Below the pieces are notes generated by a model. That model was not told the DNA's origin and did no database searches. It saw nothing but the letters and a program-made list of their open reading frames with translations. DNA of 7,526 bases. Source: Clostridiaceae bacterium. Its GTDB lineage: Bacteria > Bacillota > Clostridia > Oscillospirales > Acutalibacteraceae. Positions 1 through 6,397 of this stretch are shown piece after piece; the first letter of the stretch is position 1; each line of letters starts with the position of its first letter. The DNA is taken from NCBI GenBank assembly GCA_904501895.1, contig CAJGCX010000083.1, positions 1 to 7,526 of the forward strand, given 5' to 3'. The translations under genes and the position numbers were made by a program.

Positions 1-1
1 A

Positions 2-949
2 AAAATGCAGGAGTCAAATGAAAAGAAGCTTGAGGAAATGCGAGTTACTGTTGACGAAAAGCTTACATCTACTCTTACAACACGACTTGACTCTTCATTC
101 AAAACAGTTTCAGAACAACTTGAAAATCTTTACAAATCTCTTGGTGAAATGCAGACTCTTTCAACCGGTGTTACTGAAAATGTCACAGCACTTAACCGTG
201 TCCTTACTAATGTTAAGGCACGAGGTACTTGGGCAGAGGTGCAGTTAGAAGGTATTTTAAATCAGACAATACCTAATATGTTCGAAAAAAATGTTGCAAC
301 TGTGCCAAATTCCAATGACAGAGTTGAATTTGCTATCCGTATTCCGTCAAGTGAAAAGGACGGTAAGGACATTTTACTTCCTGTTGACTCAAAGTTCCCA
401 ATGGAGGACTACGTACGCCTTTGTGATGCTGCTGACAGAGCAGATGCAGAAGCAGTTAAGCAGGCAAGAAAGGACCTTGAAAACAGAGTTTTAAGTGAGG
501 CAAAGGCTGTTGCAAAATACATTCATGTGCCTGACACTACTCCATTTGCAATTCTCTATCTTGCAACTGAAGGTCTTTACGCTGAAATTGCATCTTCAAG
601 AACAGGACTTCCTGAACGAATTCAGAATGAATACAACATTATGATTGCAGGTCCTACAACAGTTACTGCGCTTCTCAATTCACTTTCCATGGGCTTTAAA
701 ACTGTCGCGATTAACGAAAAAGCAAATGAGGTGCGTCAGCTTCTCGGTGCAGCAAAGGTGCAGTACGAAAAATTCGGCGACTTACTCAGCAAAGCAAAGA
801 AAAAGGTTGACGAAGCAGGAAAAACACTTGAGGATGCTGAAAAGAGAAATACTCTTATCCGTAAAAAGCTTAAAAACATTGAGGAAATTGACTCCCCTAC
901 TGCTAACAACCTCTTATTTGACGGATTAGTGGAAGAAAGTGATGAATAA
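2..949 (+). CDS. rmuC: RmuC family protein (DNA recombination/rearrangement limiting), 5' truncated
   Basis: This is the C-terminal part of an RmuC protein; the reading frame is open to the left edge, so the Met at position 5 is probably internal. About 315 residues are present, whereas family members are usually 400-500 with an N-terminal membrane helix followed by a long coiled coil. Numbered from the Met at position 5, residues 1-70 are Glu/Lys/Leu-rich coiled coil. The RmuC core follows, with GTWAEVQLE (74-82), LPVDSKFP (125-132), ATEGLYAEI (187-195) and GPTTVTALLNSLSMGFKT (216-233). A charged helical segment (about 255-295) ends the protein. The D-x-K in VDSKF and the Glu in GTWAEVQLE fit the predicted PD-(D/E)XK nuclease-like fold of the family. 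RmuC is known from E. coli as a factor that limits inversions at short inverted repeats; its biochemical activity is poorly defined. No terminator hairpin follows, so some readthrough into the GH3 gene is possible. The family call is secure; the start lies outside the window. Confidence 0.95.
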   Translation, partial: KMQESNEKKLEEMRVTVDEKLTSTLTTRLDSSFKTVSEQLENLYKSLGEMQTLSTGVTENVTALNRVLTNVKARGTWAEVQLEGILNQTIPNMFEKNVATVPNSNDRVEFAIRIPSSEKDGKDILLPVDSKFPMEDYVRLCDAADRADAEAVKQARKDLENRVLSEAKAVAKYIHVPDTTPFAILYLATEGLYAEIASSRTGLPERIQNEYNIMIAGPTTVTALLNSLSMGFKTVAINEKANEVRQLLGAAKVQYEKFGDLLSKAKKKVDEAGKTLEDAEKRNTLIRKKLKNIEEIDSPTANNLLFDGLVEESDE

Positions 950-953
950 ACAC

Positions 954-982
954 TTGCAACAATCGTTAATTTATTGTATTAT
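954..982 (+). promoter_or_regulatory. Candidate sigma-A-type promoter for the GH3 gene
   Basis: TTGCAA (954-959) and TATTAT (977-982) are separated by exactly 17 bases, matching 4 of 6 and 5 of 6 positions of the -35 and -10 consensus. Transcription would start near 989, giving a 5' leader of about 50 bases before the GH3 start. The surrounding 950-1023 stretch is nearly all A/T and holds other -10-like words, notably TATAAT at 1004-1009, though none has a good -35 at a normal distance. The spacer contains AATCGTTA (961-968), one base away from the AAnCGnTT core seen in LacI-family operators. That resemblance is weak and may be chance. Confidence 0.5.
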
Positions 983-1023
983 ATAAGTTGATAATAATTT
1001 CATTATAATATACTTATTATGAG

Positions 1024-1030
1024 AAGGAGA
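1024..1030 (+). promoter_or_regulatory. Strong ribosome binding site of the GH3 gene
   Basis: AAGGAGA lies 7 bases before the ATG at 1038, an ideal Shine-Dalgarno match and spacing. It decides the start: the ATG at 1031, only a base away from the site, is in another frame, and the 1038 start gives the usual GH3 N-terminus. Confidence 0.85.
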
Positions 1031-1037
1031 ATGAATT

Positions 1038-3476
1038 ATGGCGCTTAAACATGCTGACCTTATTTCACAGATGACACTTGAAGAAAAAGCAAGTATGTGT
1101 GACGGTCTCGATTACTGGCACTCACAACCTGTGGAAAGACTTGGTATTAAATCAATAAGCCTTAATGACGGTCCTCACGGTATCCGTAAAAAGGGTGACC
1201 CTGGTGACACACCTAAGGGTGAAACAAATCTTTTGAAAGGTGTTCCTGCAATCTGCTTCCCAACAGCTTCTGCAACTGCTTGCTCTTGGGATACTGACCT
1301 TCTTTACAAGATGGGTCAGGCTCTTGGTGAGGAATGCTTAAAGGAAAAGGTATCTGTTCTTTTAGGGCCTGGTACTAACATCAAGCGTTCACCTCTTTGC
1401 GGTCGTAACTTTGAATATTTCTCAGAAGACGGTGTTCTTGCAGGTGAAATGTCTGCTGCATTTGTAAACGGTGTTCAGAGTAAGGGTATCGGTACATCTC
1501 TTAAGCACTATGCTGCAAACAATCAGGAAACAAGAAGAATGACAGTAAACACTGTTGCTGACGAAAGAACTCTTCGTGAAACTTACCTTCTTCCATTCGA
1601 AATCACAGTTAAAAAGGCTCAGCCTTGGACAATTATGAACTCATATAACAGAGTTAACGGTACTTATGCTGCTGAAAACAAGTGGCTTCTTACTGACGTT
1701 CTTCGTGATGAATGGGGATTTGAAGGCGTTGTTATCACTGACTGGGGCGCAGAAAATGAAAGAGTTCCTGGTCTTATCGCAGGTCAGGAAATTGAAATGC
1801 CAACATCATCAGGTATCGGCACACAGCTCATCATCGATGCAGTTAACGACGGTACTCTTGATGTAGAAATCCTTGACAAGGCTGTTGACAAGATTATTGA
1901 AATGTCAAAGAAGGCTGAAAAGGTTACAGGCGATTATACATACGACAGCGATGCACATCACAACCTTGCTCGTGAAATTGCAGGTCAGTGTATGGTTCTT
2001 ATGAAGAATGACAACAATATTCTTCCTCTTAAGAAGGATGCAAAGATTGCTGTTATCGGTGAAATGGCACACACACCTCGTTATCAGGGTGCTGGTTCAT
2101 CACTTATCAACCCAATCAAGCTTGATTCTGCTTATGGCACAATGAAGGAAATGGGAATTGACTTTACTTTTGCTCCTGGATATACTCTCAAGGGTAAGAA
2201 CAAGAAAGAAATGGAAATGGTTCTTGAAGCAAAGGAAAAAGCAAAGAATGCTGATGTAGCAGTTGTATTTATTGGTCTTACTGATGACTACGAAACAGAA
2301 GGCTCTGACAGAACTCACATCAACCTTCCTCCTATTCACAACACTCTTGTTGAAGAGGTTTTTAAGGTTAACCCTAACACAGTTGTTGTTCTTTCAGGTG
2401 GTGCTTCTGTAGCAATGCCTTGGGCAGACAAAGTTCCTGCTATCCTTAATATGTTCCTTACAGGTCAGGCTGGTGGCAGTGCTGTTTGCGACATCATCTT
2501 CGGTGATGTTAACCCAAGTGGTAAGCTCAGCGAAACATATCCACTTGCTCTTGAGGATAACTCAAGCTACAACTACTTCCCTGGTACACGTGTTTCAGTT
2601 GAATACAGAGAAGGCGTTTATGTTGGCTATAAGTATTACGACACAGCTAATAAGGAAGTTGCATTCCCATTTGGTCACGGTCTTTCATACACAACATTTG
2701 AATACAGCGATGTAAAGGTTTCTGCTGACAAGATTAAGGACACAGACACAGTTACAGTTTCATTTAAGATTAAGAATACAGGTGCTGTTGACGGTGCTGA
2801 GGTTGCTCAGGTTTATGTAAACGACGTTGAAAGCACAATCTACCGTCCTGTTAAGGAGCTTCGTGGCTTTAAGAAGGTATTCTTAAAGGCTGGCGAAGAA
2901 AAGGAAGTTTCAATCGAACTTGACAAGCGTGCATTTGCTTACTACAACGTTGAGCTTGGTGACTGGCACGTTGAAAGTGGTGACTTCAAGATTCTCGTTG
3001 GTGCATCAAGCCGTGATATTAAGCTTGAAGCTTCAGTTTACGTTGAATCAACTGTTGAAGCAAAGATTCCTGATTACAGAAAGTCTGCTCCTTGCTACTA
3101 CGGTGCAAACATTATGAATGTAAGCGCTGACGAATTCAAGGCAGTTTACGGAAAAGAGCTTCCACCATCAGTAAGAGATAAAGATGCTCCATTCACATTC
3201 CTTAACACAATTGAGGATTCACAGGACAGCAAATGGGGTGGCAGAATTTACAGACTCCTTATTAAAATGCTTGGTGCTGATACATTGGCAGGTGCTGTTG
3301 CAACACAGCTTCCTATCAAGAACTTTATCTCAATGAGCTTTGGTCTTTTCAGTCCTGAAATGGCAGAGGGTCTTATCCTTATCCTTCACGAGGACAAATT
3401 GGGTGCAGGTCTTAAGGTTATCTTCAAGGGTATTCCAAACCTCATCAAAAACCTCGGCAAATTAAAGCAAATCTAA
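1038..3476 (+). CDS. Glycoside hydrolase family 3 protein, probable cytoplasmic beta-glucosidase
   Basis: A complete 812-residue GH3 enzyme, predicted to release the non-reducing terminal sugar from beta-linked gluco-oligosaccharides with retention of configuration. The N-terminal barrel domain covers about residues 1-290, with NDGPHG (43-48), GRNFEYFSEDG (122-132), KHYAANNQE (156-164) and VVITDWG (231-237); Asp235 is the expected nucleophile. The alpha/beta sandwich domain spans about 310-540; ETEGSDR (419-425) carries the likely acid/base, most probably Glu421. A fibronectin III-like domain follows at about 555-660. Residues from about 675 to 812 form an extra C-terminal tail with hydrophobic and basic helices. 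There is no signal peptide, so the enzyme should act in the cytoplasm on imported sugars. The gene has its own candidate promoter and RBS and ends at a strong terminator, so it is probably expressed alone. It converges with the transporter/alpha-glucosidase operon. The family is certain; substrate is not, because xylosidase or mixed beta-glycosidase activity also occurs among GH3 enzymes. Confidence 0.95.
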   Translation: MALKHADLISQMTLEEKASMCDGLDYWHSQPVERLGIKSISLNDGPHGIRKKGDPGDTPKGETNLLKGVPAICFPTASATACSWDTDLLYKMGQALGEECLKEKVSVLLGPGTNIKRSPLCGRNFEYFSEDGVLAGEMSAAFVNGVQSKGIGTSLKHYAANNQETRRMTVNTVADERTLRETYLLPFEITVKKAQPWTIMNSYNRVNGTYAAENKWLLTDVLRDEWGFEGVVITDWGAENERVPGLIAGQEIEMPTSSGIGTQLIIDAVNDGTLDVEILDKAVDKIIEMSKKAEKVTGDYTYDSDAHHNLAREIAGQCMVLMKNDNNILPLKKDAKIAVIGEMAHTPRYQGAGSSLINPIKLDSAYGTMKEMGIDFTFAPGYTLKGKNKKEMEMVLEAKEKAKNADVAVVFIGLTDDYETEGSDRTHINLPPIHNTLVEEVFKVNPNTVVVLSGGASVAMPWADKVPAILNMFLTGQAGGSAVCDIIFGDVNPSGKLSETYPLALEDNSSYNYFPGTRVSVEYREGVYVGYKYYDTANKEVAFPFGHGLSYTTFEYSDVKVSADKIKDTDTVTVSFKIKNTGAVDGAEVAQVYVNDVESTIYRPVKELRGFKKVFLKAGEEKEVSIELDKRAFAYYNVELGDWHVESGDFKILVGASSRDIKLEASVYVESTVEAKIPDYRKSAPCYYGANIMNVSADEFKAVYGKELPPSVRDKDAPFTFLNTIEDSQDSKWGGRIYRLLIKMLGADTLAGAVATQLPIKNFISMSFGLFSPEMAEGLILILHEDKLGAGLKVIFKGIPNLIKNLGKLKQI

Positions 3477-3482
3477 AATATT

Positions 3483-3511
3483 AAGTCGGGTGTGAAAGCA
3501 CCCGACTTTTT
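3483..3511 (+). terminator. Intrinsic terminator of the GH3 gene
   Basis: AAGTCGGGTG (3483-3492) and CACCCGACTT (3499-3508) form a perfect 10-bp stem with a 6-base loop (TGAAAG), followed by a T run through 3511. It begins 6 bases after the GH3 stop codon. The left flank lacks a long A run, so it should work mainly for + strand transcripts. Confidence 0.93.
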
Positions 3512-3540
3512 CATTATAATCTGAATATCATTATTACATA

Positions 3541-3579
3541 AAAATCCACCCTGCAAATTAAATGCAAGGTGGATTTTTT
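3541..3579. terminator. Bidirectional terminator between the convergent genes
   Basis: AAAATCCACC (3541-3550) pairs perfectly with GGTGGATTTT (3568-3577), and TGCA/TGCA (3552-3555, 3563-3566) adds an inner stem after one mismatch. On the + strand a T run reaches 3579. On the - strand the matching run comes from the five As at 3540-3544. It sits 8 bases past the stop of the distal transporter gene, so its main role is probably to end the - strand operon, and it also backs up the GH3 terminator. Confidence 0.88.
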
Positions 3580-3585
3580 ATTCTA

Positions 3586-4971
3586 TTATTTTGCTTCTTT
3601 TTTTGCTTTTGCCATATCCTTTTTCAGGAATGGAAGCATTGGAATAAAGATTAGTATGGCAACAACGGCTGCATAAAGGAACATCGTTTCTGTAGGAAGA
3701 ACCTTTTCTACACCATTTTCCATATAAGTAACATCTGAATTTTTTGTTGCAATATTACCCAATGTCGGACCTATAACACCCGGTATGAAGATGAGAAAAA
3801 TCATTCTGATACCCTGAAAAAGTCCTGCCTTATCCTTAGGAATATTATCACGAACTGTTGCACCAAACTGAATCATAATGATTATATATCCTAAAAGCGC
3901 AGGAGCAAATCCTACAATAAATCCCACAACGTTTTTTGTTGTTGAAAGAACAAATAATCCTATAATCAGACAAGCAACGCTTGGAATAAATGATAATGCT
4001 TTGTTTACAGGATAGAGCTTCATCAAAAGTATTACACCAACAGCCACAATAATCAACGCTGTAATTACAGCGATAATCACCTCTGCTGAAAGAAGATTAA
4101 CGCCCTCATTTGCAGGAATAACAACTGACCCGATATAAATGAAGAGATATGGATAGAAAACTTTAAAGGCGCAGTTAAAAAGACAACCTGAAGAAAGAAT
4201 CAGATAGAGATTGACATTTTCCTTAACAATAGATGGCTTAAATCCATAGAAAACATCTGACCAATAGCTTGCTTCCTTATCTGCTTCCCATACCATTGTC
4301 TTTAGCGGTGGCTCTTCAATAAGCCAGAAGCCAAGCACACCTATAATAATTGCAAGTACACCAAAAATCACAAAAACTGAGCTGAACTCCATTTTTCCTG
4401 CCTGAGCATTAGAAACAAGCACCGTGATAATTGCTGTTGTAAGCAAGCCCATAACCGTAAAAGCAGTTTCGATTTTTGCAGATGTCTGCGGTGTAGAAAT
4501 ATCCGTAACCCACGAACTAAAGGCGGTATCACTTGTTGTTGAGCGTAAAAAAGCAAACATCAGTGAAAACAACACAGATATCAATGCTGTGGCAGTAACC
4601 ACCTGAGAGTAACGCTCAAATGTGAAAAGCCTAATAACACTATACTCGTTTATGGCACTGAAAATAAGTGCAACTATACCCCAGATGATAAAGCCTGTTG
4701 ATATAAATTTCTTTCTGTTTTTTGTTCTCTCACTTGCTGCACCCATTACAAAAGCTGCAACACCCGATACAACAGCAGATAATGAAGCAATAAGATTTAC
4801 GGTATCTGTCAACGTAATCGGTGAGCCATGTGACCCATCCTTAAACAATGTACCATTAAGGTAAAGTCCCATAAACATAGATTCAATACCACCGGCAATT
4901 GACCCCATAAACATAAAGATAAGTATCGTTATCCATAAAAGCATTGAAAACTGTCCATTTTTATTGCTCAT
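3586..4971 (-). CDS. MFS sugar transporter, second (distal) copy of a tandem pair
   Basis: A 461-residue integral membrane protein with about 12 predicted helices, roughly at 12-36, 53-78, 87-108, 123-143, 168-187, 195-217, 253-281, 293-318, 326-343, 348-368, 384-404 and 430-450. The loop after helix 2 (MGAASERTKNRKKF, 76-89) is an MFS motif A variant. The loop after helix 4 carries TSDTAFSSWVTDISTP (146-161), and the central loop carries SYWSDVFYGFKPSIVKEN (235-252). VRDNIPKDKAGLFQGIR (373-389) sits in the equivalent loop of the second half. These features resemble cation-coupled sugar symporters such as the GPH type, but exact family and substrate are not readable. It is homologous along its whole length to the transporter encoded just upstream (5033-6385). 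It differs by a longer 11-12 loop (about 410-424) and by Arg143 where the other has Gly. The start is supported by a strong RBS. It is the last gene of the operon. Codon choice looks less biased than in its paralogue, hinting at lower expression. Confidence 0.88.
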   Translation of the reverse strand: MSNKNGQFSMLLWITILIFMFMGSIAGGIESMFMGLYLNGTLFKDGSHGSPITLTDTVNLIASLSAVVSGVAAFVMGAASERTKNRKKFISTGFIIWGIVALIFSAINEYSVIRLFTFERYSQVVTATALISVLFSLMFAFLRSTTSDTAFSSWVTDISTPQTSAKIETAFTVMGLLTTAIITVLVSNAQAGKMEFSSVFVIFGVLAIIIGVLGFWLIEEPPLKTMVWEADKEASYWSDVFYGFKPSIVKENVNLYLILSSGCLFNCAFKVFYPYLFIYIGSVVIPANEGVNLLSAEVIIAVITALIIVAVGVILLMKLYPVNKALSFIPSVACLIIGLFVLSTTKNVVGFIVGFAPALLGYIIIMIQFGATVRDNIPKDKAGLFQGIRMIFLIFIPGVIGPTLGNIATKNSDVTYMENGVEKVLPTETMFLYAAVVAILIFIPMLPFLKKDMAKAKKEAK

Positions 4972-4974
4972 TTT

Positions 4975-4982
4975 CTCACCTC
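4975..4982 (-). promoter_or_regulatory. Ribosome binding site of the distal transporter gene
   Basis: Read on the - strand, GAGGTGAG lies 3-9 bases before the ATG at 4971. The GAGGTGA core matches the 16S anti-Shine-Dalgarno region well. It fixes the start and shows that the gene can be translated independently of the upstream paralogue. Confidence 0.8.
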
Positions 4983-4987
4983 AATTT

Positions 4988-5048
4988 TGCACAAATATCA
5001 AAAACGCCTTATTTCAGGCGTCCTTGACTTTATTATTTATTTTGTGCA
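4988..5048. repeat. 8-bp inverted repeat enclosing the intergenic hairpin
   Basis: TGCACAAA (4988-4995) is the exact reverse complement of TTTGTGCA (5041-5048), with 45 bases between. The right arm lies in the last codons of the upstream transporter gene; the left arm lies a few bases before the RBS of the downstream one. In the - strand mRNA the arms could pair and enclose the 5000-5021 hairpin. A ribosome finishing the first transporter would cover the right arm and prevent this pairing. An 8-bp match at this distance could be chance. Confidence 0.4.
5000..5021 (-). terminator. Terminator-like hairpin between the two transporter genes
   Basis: On the - strand ACGCCT (from 5021) and AGGCGT (to 5004) form a 6-bp stem with four G:C pairs and a 6-base loop (GAAATA). 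The stem runs straight into a T run ending at 5000. It lies 11 bases past the stop codon of the upstream transporter and 17 bases before the RBS of the next. The short stem suggests partial termination, or a 3'-end stabiliser, rather than a complete stop. No promoter fits between it and the downstream gene. Confidence 0.65.
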
Positions 5049-6385
5049 TCCTTCTTTTCTTTTTTAAGAAGTGCAACAATCGGAATAATAAGGAAAATTG
5101 CTACAAAGCCTGCATAAAGGAAAATAGCCTTTGTAGGAAGTACATCCTCAGCACCTGATGTATTCTTTGTTGCGATATTACCAAGAGTAGGACCAACAAC
5201 CATTGGAATAAGAACTGTAAATACCATTCTGATACCCTGGAAAAGACCTACATTATCCTGTGGTGTGTAGTCACGCACGCTTGCACCAAGCTGAATTGTA
5301 AGTACAAGGTAACCGATAAGCACAGGAGCAATACCAACGATAAGTGTCATAATGTGTGTTGATGTTGAAAGAATGAAAAGACCTGCAATAAGAAGCACTG
5401 AGCTTGTAAGGAACGCAACAGGCTTGTTCTTAACTGCAACCTTCATAAGAATTACAATACCTGCAATAGTTGCTGCAACAGAAATAACTGCAGGAACAAT
5501 TACACCTGCTGAAATAAGGTTGATATCTGCATTTGCAGGAAGAACAACATCAGTAAGATAGATAATAAGGTATGGGAAGAATACCTGGAATGCAATGTTA
5601 AAAATACAGAATGCTGAAAGAACTAAATAAAGTCCGCTGTTTTCCTTAACAACGCTTGGTCTGAAGCCATAGAAAAGGTCAGCCCAATAGCTTGTGTTTT
5701 TCTTTTCAGCGTTTTCAAATTTCTTTGGATTATCAATAAGGAAAACACCCAAAACACCAACGATTGCAACGAATGCACCCATACCGATAAAGAACACGCT
5801 GTATGAGATTGTGCCTGCTGTAGCCATACCGCCAACAACCATAATCAAAGCCATTGCAAGGAAACCCATAAATGTTGAAGCAGTTTCAACCTTAGGACGT
5901 GATTCAGGAGTTGTAACGTCAGTAACCCAAGCATTAAAAGCTGAGTCATTACTTGTTGAACCCATAAATGTCATTATAATATCCATTACAATAACAACCC
6001 ATGCAGTTGCAGTAATAATTTCACCAGGCTCAGTAAGGCCAAAAACCTTAGCAACATTGTCTTTTGTGATGAAACCGAAAAGTGCTGTAACAAAACCCCA
6101 TGCAATATAACCAAATGAGATAAAAGCCTTACGGTTACGAAGCTTTTCGCTGAGAGTACCCATAATGAATGTTGTTACAACGGCTGTTATAGCTGAAAGA
6201 GTAACCATTATGTTAACTGCATCAGTAAGTGTTATAGAAGCACCTAAAATACCTTCGTTATAAACACAGTCGTTCAAGAATGTGTTAAAGTACATATTTT
6301 CTACGTTCCAGGCAAGCAAACCCATAAACATAAAGAGAAGGATTCCTGTCCAGACACGCTTTGAAAGCTTTCCATTATTGTTCAT
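5033..6385 (-). CDS. MFS sugar transporter, first (proximal) copy of a tandem pair
   Basis: A 450-residue membrane protein with about 12 predicted helices, roughly at 12-32, 52-76, 85-107, 122-143, 166-190, 193-216, 253-280, 288-314, 320-341, 346-367, 384-404 and 420-441; both ends are charged and face the cytoplasm. Motifs match its paralogue: MGTLSEKLRNRKAF (75-88) after helix 2, TSNDSAFNAWVTDVTTP (144-160) after helix 4, SYWADLFYGFRPSVVKEN (232-249) in the central loop, and VRDYTPQDNVGLFQGIR (370-386) after helix 10. It lies 12 bases downstream of the alpha-glucosidase gene, so the two are almost certainly co-transcribed. The likely role is import of the oligosaccharide that enzyme hydrolyses, by inference an isomaltose- or maltose-type gluco-oligosaccharide, driven by H+ or Na+. 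No substrate-specific residue can be named. Codons are strongly biased (CTT Leu, GGT Gly, TAC Tyr), as in the GH3 and GH13 genes, which suggests high expression. The GPH-like family assignment is less sure than the MFS call. Confidence 0.9.
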   Translation of the reverse strand: MNNNGKLSKRVWTGILLFMFMGLLAWNVENMYFNTFLNDCVYNEGILGASITLTDAVNIMVTLSAITAVVTTFIMGTLSEKLRNRKAFISFGYIAWGFVTALFGFITKDNVAKVFGLTEPGEIITATAWVVIVMDIIMTFMGSTSNDSAFNAWVTDVTTPESRPKVETASTFMGFLAMALIMVVGGMATAGTISYSVFFIGMGAFVAIVGVLGVFLIDNPKKFENAEKKNTSYWADLFYGFRPSVVKENSGLYLVLSAFCIFNIAFQVFFPYLIIYLTDVVLPANADINLISAGVIVPAVISVAATIAGIVILMKVAVKNKPVAFLTSSVLLIAGLFILSTSTHIMTLIVGIAPVLIGYLVLTIQLGASVRDYTPQDNVGLFQGIRMVFTVLIPMVVGPTLGNIATKNTSGAEDVLPTKAIFLYAGFVAIFLIIPIVALLKKEKKDAQNK

Positions 6386-6390
6386 TTTTT

Positions 6391-6397
6391 CTACCTC
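6391..6397 (-). promoter_or_regulatory. Ribosome binding site of the proximal transporter gene
   Basis: On the - strand GAGGTAG directly follows the TAA stop of the alpha-glucosidase gene; its GAGG core ends 8 bases before the ATG at 6385. This tight packing supports co-transcription and probably translational coupling of the two genes. Confidence 0.75.

Noticed and set aside
5..7. ATG near the left edge as the rmuC start
   Set aside because: It falls in the middle of the family's coiled coil, no RBS is visible, and the frame is open to the edge.
999..1009. TTCATTATAAT occurs both in the GH3 leader and at 3510-3520 in the convergent gap
   Set aside because: It is a short AT-rich word with no further shared flanking sequence; it does not mark a repeat element.
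991..1020. 7-bp inverted repeat ATAATAA/TTATTAT before the GH3 RBS
   Set aside because: It is all A/T within a very AT-rich leader, where such matches are expected by chance, and the stem would be unstable.
5694..6110. Open frame of 138 codons on the + strand inside the proximal transporter gene
   Set aside because: It is antisense to a well-supported membrane protein gene, has no RBS of note, and its Ile/Thr/Ala-rich translation mirrors the codon bias of the - strand gene.
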